Assembly (NCBI RefSeq): GCF_002259405.1
Contig: NZ_NPFW01000002.1
Coordinates: 124,001-188,000, forward strand
Direction of reading: 5' to 3'
DNA length: 64,000 bases
From: Rhodococcus sp. 14-2483-1-2
Lineage (GTDB): Bacteria; Actinomycetota; Actinomycetes; Mycobacteriales; Mycobacteriaceae
The notes beneath the pieces were generated by a model. The model had not been told where the DNA came from, made no database searches, and saw only the letters and a list, made by a program, of their open reading frames with translations. This document shows positions 57,151-64,000 of the stretch, in pieces (the first letter of the stretch is position 1; the number at the start of each line of letters is the position of its first letter). The position numbers and the translations under genes are program-made.

Positions 57151-60100
57151 TGGGCGTTGAGTCGACGATGACGGACAACGAGCAGATCCGAGCTCTCGAA
57201 TCGGTGCGGTTGAGCTGGGCACCGACACCCGACGACGTGTGGCGTTCGCAGTCGAACGTGCACGTGCCGGGAATGCACGAACGTGTGTTCCTCGAGGTGA
57301 TGAATGCCTACGACGACGCGGACGCCTCCGACGACGCCAGTCCGCTGGGCGTCGTCGTGCGCGGCCCGGCCGGTTCGGGCAAGACACACCTGCTCGGCCA
57401 GGTACGAGAAGAAGTGCAGCTCAAGGGCGGCTACTTCTTCCTGATCAGGTTGCTCGACGCCGCTGGATTCTGGCGCTCGACGCTGATGGGGATGCTCGAC
57501 GACCTGATGCGTCCGTCCGGCCGCGGATCGGACAGTCAGCTGGCACTACTCCTCCGACGCCTGTGCGAGATCGGCGAGATCCCCGACGATCAGCGCGCAA
57601 AGATCATGGGCGAGAACATGATCGACGCGGACACGTTGAACGACTTCGTCACTGCGGTCTACAAGGTCCACCCCCGCCATCGACGGACGTCGCAGCACAC
57701 GTTGCGCGCGCTCGTGCTGTCCATCGCCCCCGACTCGGCCGTTCAGGATCTCGGTGACGCGTACCTGCAGTCGATCGACGACGTCGATCCCGACGAGTTC
57801 TCGGCCTGGGGCATTCGCCGGGCCGAGCTCGGCCATCAGGGCATCGCCGAGAACATCTCGCGCCTGCTCGCCATCACCGGTCCGACGATTCTCGCGATCG
57901 ACCAGATCGACACGCTCGTGGCGCAGTCTCGTACGGGATCGGATCAGGAGTTCGCCGACGCGCAGGAAGACAAGGTCGTCGAACAGCTCGCGCACGGTTT
58001 GATGTCGCTGCGCGAGACCCTCCCTCGCACAGCCTCGGTGCTCTCCGCGCTGTCGAGCGCCTGGGAACTGATCGCCGCGCGCGGAGTCGCGCCGATGCGT
58101 GACCGTTTCCGAGTCACTCAGTCGCTCAAGCCGATTCCCTCGTCGGACATCGGCCGCCTGCTTCTCGGACGACGTCTGGCAGCATGCTTCCTCGAAGCCG
58201 GGTTCGTCCCTCCTCACCCCACGTGGCCGGTCGCGCCCGACGCGTTCGAGCAGGCTCCGGACTTCACTCCGCGCCAGCTTCTCATCGCCGTCGACCGGCA
58301 CATCAGGCACTGCCTCGACACCGGCGTCGCGTCGGAGTTGGAGAGCTTCACCGACAGGTCGGGTCCGACCGATGCGCCGGACCTACCCCAGGCACGGGTC
58401 GACGAACTCGACATCCTCGACGATCGCTACAAGCAACTGCGCGAGCAGGTCGACGTCTCGGTTCCACTGCGACCCGACAGCGAGGACTCGATCGTTCCGG
58501 CACTACTGTCGGCGGGATTGACCGCGTGGATTCACGAGCATCAGTCGTCCGACGACAGCCTGGCCCAGGACCCACCGCCGAGCGGCAAGCCCGCGCTGCA
58601 CGCCCGCCTGCGCCACACAGTCGACACCGATACCGACGACGAGGAGCACTGGTGCTTCCGCGCGGTCACGTCCGGCAACGCCCGCGCCGCGCTGGCACGA
58701 GTCGAGCGAGCAGTGACAACGGCGGGCCTACGCATCGACATGCCGAGGCGACGGTTGATCCTGATCAGAAACGAGCCGTGGCCGAACGGCGCGAAGACCG
58801 AGCAGACGATCGCGGCCTTGCGCCGCGCCGGAGGCATCGTGGTGCCCTTCGGCGACGAGGACCGCAGGGCGCTGGCGGCGTTGTCGATCCTGTTGGCCGA
58901 GAACTCCCCCGCGCTCACGTCCTGGCTGCTCGCACGCAAGCCGGCACACGATGTCGAACTCTTCGGGGCCGTGCTTCCCGCTGTGAGTGTCGTCGACGAC
59001 GACACCGCCCTGATCGAACCCGAGATTCCGAGCGTTGCCGCGCAGCCCGCCGCGGCGCGGCGACCGTCCATCGTGGTCGGTGCCGAACTGAGCACCGGCG
59101 CGGACGTCGCCATTCCACTCGAAGCGCTGCGCAAGCACACGGCGATCTTCGCGGGATCCGGCTCGGGCAAGACGGTTCTGATCCGCCGATTGGTGGAAGA
59201 GTGCGCCCTGCAGGGTGTTTCGGCGATCGTGCTGGACGTCAACAACGACCTCGCTCGGCTCGGCACCGCATGGCCCGAGGACGAGAGGACCTGGCCACCG
59301 GGTGACGAGGCCAAGGCAACGGCGTACCTGCGCGACACCGACGTCGTGGTGTGGACGCCGCGCAAGTCCGCCGGTCGTCCGCTCAGCTTCCAGCCCCTTC
59401 CCGACTTCGCCAGTGTCGTGGGTGACGCGGACGAGTTCGAGGCCTCGGTCGAGTCCGCCTTGGCCTCGCTCGAACCGGCCGCAGGTGTACTCGGCACGTC
59501 GCAGAAGGCCAAACATGGTCGAGCAGTACTGAAGTCGGCGCTCGATCAGTTCGGTCGTCGTCCGCAGGGCGGGGATCTGTCCGACTTCATCGACCTGTTG
59601 GAAGAGTTCCCCGAGGACGCGAGCGAGATGCGCGACGCGGTCCGCATCGCTGCCGGTCTGGCCGAGAACCTCAAGGCCGCCGCCGCGAACGATCCGATGT
59701 TCGCCGGCGCGGGCACGCCGGTCGATCCTGCTGTTCTGCTGACTCCGGCCGAGGGTAAGAAAGCCCGGGTATCGGTGATCAACCTCGCGGGCCTGACCAC
59801 CGACGAGCAGAAGCAGAGCTTCGTCAACCAACTCCAGATGGGGCTGTTCGCCTGGATCAAGAAGAACCCCGCCGGCGACCGACCCCTCGGTGGACTGTTC
59901 GTCATGGACGAGGCGCAGAACTTCGCGCCGTCCGACCGGAGCACCGCGGCCACCCACAGCACCCTGGCCCTGGCTTCACAGGCACGCAAGTACGGACTGG
60001 GCCTGGTGTTCGCCACGCAATCCCCGAAGGGCCTGCACAACCGCATCGCTGGCAATGCGTCGACTCAGTTCTACGGCCTGCTCAACAGCCCATCGCAGGT

Positions 60101-60293
60101 CGATGCGGCCAAGGAGATGGCGCGGGTGAAAGGTGGCTCGGTTCCCGACGTCGGACGCCTGCCCGCCGGTCAGTTCTACGCGGCGGTGGAGGGCGCGGAA
60201 TTCCGACGCACGGCCACTCCCCTGTGCCTGTCCTACCACCCGAAGAGCCCGCCGACCGAAGAAGAAGTCATCGAGTTGGCTCGGCAGTCCTGA
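57147..60293 (+). CDS. Large double ATPase, AAA plus HerA/DUF87-like
   Basis: The 1048-residue protein has two nucleoside triphosphatase modules. The first has Walker A VRGPAGSGKTHLLGQV (73-80 core) and Walker B ITGPTILAIDQIDTL near residue 250. The second, from about residue 640, has FAGSGSGKTVLIRRLVEE (near 670), VFVMDEAQNF-like FVMDEAQNFAPS (near 919) and GLVFATQSPKGLHNRIAGNA, the pattern of HerA/VirB4-type DNA motors. No membrane segments are seen, so it is probably a soluble DNA pump or remodeller. It is coupled to the winged-helix gene. HerA motors often work with nucleases (NurA, Sir2, DUF4297) in repair or phage defence; the DUF559-like protein would fill that place here. Confidence 0.82.
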   Translation: MMGVESTMTDNEQIRALESVRLSWAPTPDDVWRSQSNVHVPGMHERVFLEVMNAYDDADASDDASPLGVVVRGPAGSGKTHLLGQVREEVQLKGGYFFLIRLLDAAGFWRSTLMGMLDDLMRPSGRGSDSQLALLLRRLCEIGEIPDDQRAKIMGENMIDADTLNDFVTAVYKVHPRHRRTSQHTLRALVLSIAPDSAVQDLGDAYLQSIDDVDPDEFSAWGIRRAELGHQGIAENISRLLAITGPTILAIDQIDTLVAQSRTGSDQEFADAQEDKVVEQLAHGLMSLRETLPRTASVLSALSSAWELIAARGVAPMRDRFRVTQSLKPIPSSDIGRLLLGRRLAACFLEAGFVPPHPTWPVAPDAFEQAPDFTPRQLLIAVDRHIRHCLDTGVASELESFTDRSGPTDAPDLPQARVDELDILDDRYKQLREQVDVSVPLRPDSEDSIVPALLSAGLTAWIHEHQSSDDSLAQDPPPSGKPALHARLRHTVDTDTDDEEHWCFRAVTSGNARAALARVERAVTTAGLRIDMPRRRLILIRNEPWPNGAKTEQTIAALRRAGGIVVPFGDEDRRALAALSILLAENSPALTSWLLARKPAHDVELFGAVLPAVSVVDDDTALIEPEIPSVAAQPAAARRPSIVVGAELSTGADVAIPLEALRKHTAIFAGSGSGKTVLIRRLVEECALQGVSAIVLDVNNDLARLGTAWPEDERTWPPGDEAKATAYLRDTDVVVWTPRKSAGRPLSFQPLPDFASVVGDADEFEASVESALASLEPAAGVLGTSQKAKHGRAVLKSALDQFGRRPQGGDLSDFIDLLEEFPEDASEMRDAVRIAAGLAENLKAAAANDPMFAGAGTPVDPAVLLTPAEGKKARVSVINLAGLTTDEQKQSFVNQLQMGLFAWIKKNPAGDRPLGGLFVMDEAQNFAPSDRSTAATHSTLALASQARKYGLGLVFATQSPKGLHNRIAGNASTQFYGLLNSPSQVDAAKEMARVKGGSVPDVGRLPAGQFYAAVEGAEFRRTATPLCLSYHPKSPPTEEEVIELARQS

Positions 60294-60320
60294 CGCCGTG
60301 ACAGTGGCACACTGGGTTCG

Positions 60321-61643
60321 ATGAAGACCCTCGCTCGCGGGGAGAACTGCCCCGCTCCGGCCGGCCCCCTGACGGTGACGCTCGCGGCGTCGACCTCGGT
60401 CGACGTCTCCGCGCTGCTGCTGGGGCCGGACGGTCGGGTGCGTACGGACGCGGACCTGGTGTTCTACAACCAGCCCACCGCCCCCGGCGTCGAGTACCGC
60501 CGTGTACCGACCGGGCACCAACTGATGTTCGACGCCACCGCCGTCCCGGCCGGCGTCGATACCGTGGCCGTGGCGGCGTCCCTCGACGGAACCGGACCCG
60601 CAACGTTCGCCGCTGCAGGCCCGACGGCGGTGACGGTGTCCGATGCGTCGGGCACCGCGCTGATCGGATTTACTGCCGATGCGCTCGGAGACGAGAGCGC
60701 GCTGGTGTGTCTCGAGTTCTACCGGCGCGGCGAGCAGTGGAAGATCCGCGCCGTCGGCCAGGGATACGCCGATGGACTCGCGGGGTTGGCCACGGCGTTC
60801 GGTATCAGTGTCGAGCACGACGAGCCGACGCCCGACGCTCCGCACGAGCCATCACCGACCACCACCTCGCCACCCGTGCATTCACCCGTCCCTCGAGGAG
60901 TTCTGGCCATGAGAAGTGAACTGTTCACGCCCGCCCACGCCGAGGTTCCCGGTTCGGGTATTCAGAAGCAGGGCAGCAAGATGTGCCGCATCGGGATGAA
61001 CGGCGACGTGATGGCCCGGGCCGGTTCGATGGTCGCGTATCAGGGCAATCTGCAGTTCGAGGCCAAGGGCTCGGGTGGCATCGGCCGGGCGCTCAAGCAG
61101 GCGCTCTCGGGCGAGGGTGTCCCTCTGATGAAAGTCACGGGTCAGGGCGACCTCTTCCTCGCCAATGCCGCACAGGACGTGCACCTCATCGATCTGGACG
61201 GTACCGACGGGTTGACCATCAACGGTGCCAACGTTCTCGCCTTCGAGAGTTCACTGAGTTACGACATCAAACGTGTACAGGGAGCTGCAGCGGGCGGTAA
61301 CGCGGGCTTCTTCAACTGTGTCTTCTCCGGGCGCGGTCGGATCGCCATCACGACCGACGGGATTCCGGTGGTGCTGAACGTCGACCAGCCCACCTTCGCC
61401 GATCCGCAGGCTGCGGTCGCATGGTCGTCTTCCTTGCAGACGAGAGTCAAGAAGAACGATTCGTTCGGCCTCGGCACACTCATCGGGCGCACCACAGGAG
61501 AAAGATTCACCCTCGAGTTCGCGGGTCAGGGATTCGTCGTGGTTCAGCCGTCGGAGCAACCGCCGGGCGGACTGGTCGGCGGCAGCGGTAGCGGTGAACA
61601 GGCAGGTGTCGGCGGGGCGCTCGGCGGCTTGCTGGGCAGATAG
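60321..61643 (+). CDS. TerD-AIM24 fusion protein
   Basis: The 440-residue protein joins two domains rarely seen together. Residues 1-165 are a TerD calcium-binding domain: LARGENCPAP, VDVSALLLGPDGRVRTDADL, VFYNQPTAPG and FYRRGEQWKIRAVGQGYADG. A Pro/Thr-rich linker (166-195) leads to an AIM24/TIGR00266-type beta domain (about 198-415) and a Gly-rich tail. TerD proteins take part in tellurite, phage and general stress responses and are often found near DNA-processing genes. It starts 27 bases after the large ATPase and probably belongs to the same transcript. Confidence 0.85.
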   Translation: MKTLARGENCPAPAGPLTVTLAASTSVDVSALLLGPDGRVRTDADLVFYNQPTAPGVEYRRVPTGHQLMFDATAVPAGVDTVAVAASLDGTGPATFAAAGPTAVTVSDASGTALIGFTADALGDESALVCLEFYRRGEQWKIRAVGQGYADGLAGLATAFGISVEHDEPTPDAPHEPSPTTTSPPVHSPVPRGVLAMRSELFTPAHAEVPGSGIQKQGSKMCRIGMNGDVMARAGSMVAYQGNLQFEAKGSGGIGRALKQALSGEGVPLMKVTGQGDLFLANAAQDVHLIDLDGTDGLTINGANVLAFESSLSYDIKRVQGAAAGGNAGFFNCVFSGRGRIAITTDGIPVVLNVDQPTFADPQAAVAWSSSLQTRVKKNDSFGLGTLIGRTTGERFTLEFAGQGFVVVQPSEQPPGGLVGGSGSGEQAGVGGALGGLLGR

Positions 61644-61662
61644 GCCGCGCGGCCGAAACACA

Positions 61663-61695
61663 AAATGCCCGCTCCCAGGAAGGGAGCGGGCATTT
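61663..61695. terminator. Bidirectional terminator between island B and rpsQ
   Basis: A perfect 14-bp stem (AAATGCCCGCTCCC and complement) has a five-base loop, with T-rich and A-rich ends. It separates the convergent TerD-AIM24 and rpsQ genes. Confidence 0.88.
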
Positions 61696-61707
61696 GTGGT
61701 GCAGGTA

Positions 61708-61986
61708 CTACTTGGCCTTTTCGAGAACCTCGACCAGTCGCCAGTGCTTCGTGGCGGACAGCGGGCGGGTCTCCATGAGCTGAACGCGATCGCCTACGCC
61801 GGCGTCGCCCTTCTCGTCATGTGCCTTGACCTTGGTGGTGCGACGGATGATCTTGCTGTAGAGGGGGTGCTTGACCCTGTCCTCGAGCTCGACCACGATC
61901 GTCTTCTCCATCTTGTCGGATACGACGTAGCCGATCCGAACCTTACGGTTGTTGCGCTCTTCAGTCACAGTCTTTTCCTCGCTCAT
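61708..61986 (-). CDS. rpsQ: 30S ribosomal protein S17
   Basis: The 92-residue OB-fold protein contains [20 protein letters not shown] and [20 protein letters not shown], the S17 signature. It ends the S10-operon transcript in this genome because the hairpin that follows separates it from rplN. The ATG overlaps the rpmC stop (ATGA). Confidence 0.98.
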   Translation of the reverse strand: MSEEKTVTEERNNRKVRIGYVVSDKMEKTIVVELEDRVKHPLYSKIIRRTTKVKAHDEKGDAGVGDRVQLMETRPLSATKHWRLVEVLEKAK

Positions 61987-62228
61987 GCCGCGTCACCTGC
62001 AGTGTCCTCGGAAGGACCAGATGCCAAGCCGAGCTCACGCTCGCGCAGGACGGTGTAGATGCGCGCGATCTCGTGACGGACGGTGCGCAGTCGACGGTTG
62101 TTGTCCAGCTGGCCGGTAGCCATCTGGAAACGAAGGTTGAACAGCTCTTCCTTCGACTCACGCAGCTTGGTGACCAGCTCTTCACCGGTGAGCTCGCGGA
62201 GCTCTGCGGCTGGGGTTCCGGTAGCCAT
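61983..62228 (-). CDS. rpmC: 50S ribosomal protein L29
   Basis: The 81-residue helical protein contains [20 protein letters not shown] and [19 protein letters not shown], the L29 signature. It marks the peptide exit site. It overlaps rplP by one base and rpsQ by four. Confidence 0.98.
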   Translation of the reverse strand: MATGTPAAELRELTGEELVTKLRESKEELFNLRFQMATGQLDNNRRLRTVRHEIARIYTVLRERELGLASGPSEDTAGDAA

Positions 62229-62644
62229 CAGAACTGCTCCTCCCTGGTGATGATGCGTGCCTTGATGGGCAGCTTGTGGATGGCGCGAGTCAGTGCCTCA
62301 CGCGCGATGGTCTCGTCGGGGTACGACAGCTCGAAGAGCACGCGACCCGGCTTGACGTTGGCGATCCACCACTCGGGCGAACCCTTACCGGAACCCATGC
62401 GGGTCTCGGCAGGCTTCTTGGTGAGCGGGCGGTCCGGGAAGATGTTGATCCAGACCTTGCCGCCACGCTTGATGTGGCGAGTGATCGCGATACGAGCGGA
62501 CTCGATCTGACGGTTGGTGATGTAGGCGGGCTCGAGAGCCTGGATGCCGTAGTCACCGAATGTCACCTGAGTTCCGCCCTTGGCGGCACCCGAACGCTTC
62601 GGGTGGTGCTGCTTGCGGTGCTTGACCCGGCGGGGGATCAACAT
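62228..62644 (-). CDS. rplP: 50S ribosomal protein L16
   Basis: L16 positions the A-site tRNA. The 138-residue protein starts [20 protein letters not shown] and contains [20 protein letters not shown] and [20 protein letters not shown]. It lies three bases after rpsC. Confidence 0.98.
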   Translation of the reverse strand: MLIPRRVKHRKQHHPKRSGAAKGGTQVTFGDYGIQALEPAYITNRQIESARIAITRHIKRGGKVWINIFPDRPLTKKPAETRMGSGKGSPEWWIANVKPGRVLFELSYPDETIAREALTRAIHKLPIKARIITREEQF

Positions 62645-62647
62645 GCG

Positions 62648-63875
<1,228 letters not shown>

Positions 63876-63879
<4 letters not shown>

Positions 63880-64000
63880 CGCCTCTTCGCCTTCCGGTCG
63901 TCCTTGATGTGACCCTTGAACGTGCGGGTCGGTGCGAATTCCCCGAGCTTGTGGCCGACCATGGAGTCGGACACGAACACCGGTACGTGCTTGCGACCGT
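63876..64000 (-). CDS. rpsS: 30S ribosomal protein S19, C-terminal part (cut by window edge)
   Basis: Only the last 41 codons are in the window. The frame reads [20 protein letters not shown], then [19 protein letters not shown] and stop, the S19 C-terminal half. It overlaps rplV by four bases. The rest of the S10 operon is expected beyond the right edge. Confidence 0.96.

Overview
This window is from a high-GC actinobacterium of the Mycobacteriales. The best fit is a Rhodococcus-like member of the Nocardiaceae. The evidence is the gene order sigD / Rv3415c-like / whiB3 / groEL1-groES, the block tsaD-rimI-tsaB-tsaE-(hydrolase)-alr-nnr-glmS-glmM-rpsI-rplM, an ESX-4 type VII secretion locus next to rplM, and the alpha, spc and S10 ribosomal-protein clusters. 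All follow the layout known from Mycobacterium tuberculosis, with extra genes at several junctions. I saw no rRNA, tRNA, CRISPR, transposase or integrase gene. The left edge cuts sigD and the right edge cuts rpsS.

Layout. 1-4.3 kb: sigD (partial), a conserved hypothetical gene, whiB3 with a long upstream region, then convergent groES-groEL1 under a CIRCE operator. 4.8-6.4 kb: a membrane-anchored Hsp70-like ATPase divergent from groES. 6.4-14.8 kb: a tightly packed minus-strand run for tRNA t6A formation (tsaD, tsaB, tsaE), rimI, an alpha/beta hydrolase, alanine racemase, NAD(P)HX repair and glmS, all housekeeping or cell-wall precursor functions. 14.9-20.7 kb: a dienelactone-hydrolase-like gene, a three-gene operon with an EspC-like type VII substrate, an F420-type oxidoreductase and glmM. 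20.8-22.3 kb: rpsI, rplM and a DksA/TraR zinc-finger protein. 22.4-36.4 kb: ESX-4 (two WXG100 genes, an Rv3446c-like gene, eccC, eccD, mycP, eccB, eccE) with an LLM oxidoreductase inside it. 36.4-64 kb: ribosomal-protein clusters, with a glycosyltransferase, map, adk and secY.

The most interesting parts are two plus-strand islands that break the minus-strand ribosomal clusters. Island A (49.1-53.7 kb) separates rpsN from rpsH inside the spc operon. It carries two WXG100-like genes that overlap end to end, then a 400-aa secreted-toxin candidate. The C-terminus of that protein is a recognisable colicin E3/cloacin-type 16S rRNase domain with all four catalytic residues. A small acidic, low-GC gene with a cloacin-immunity-like ending follows, then a glutamine synthetase homologue and a cysteine-peptidase-like protein. 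A ribosome-cleaving toxin therefore sits between the genes for S14 and S8, about 13 kb from the ESX-4 machinery that could export it. Island B (55.5-61.6 kb) separates rpsQ from rplN. It holds a translationally coupled trio (DUF559/Vsr-like nuclease, winged-helix protein, large double-ATPase of the HerA/DUF87 kind) and then a TerD-AIM24 fusion. This looks like an uncharacterised DNA-processing or defence module.

The ribosomal genes on the far side of each island seem to have gained their own start. The predicted rplN and rpsH promoters share an almost identical -10 region and downstream octamer. Hairpin terminators insulate the island ends that face rpsN and rpsQ. Other notable points are a terminator apparently inside the 5' end of truA, hairpins in the groES-groEL1, rpmJ-rpsM and rpsD-rpoA gaps, and an 11-codon leader ORF upstream of whiB3. 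All functions are read from sequence alone. No database search was run.
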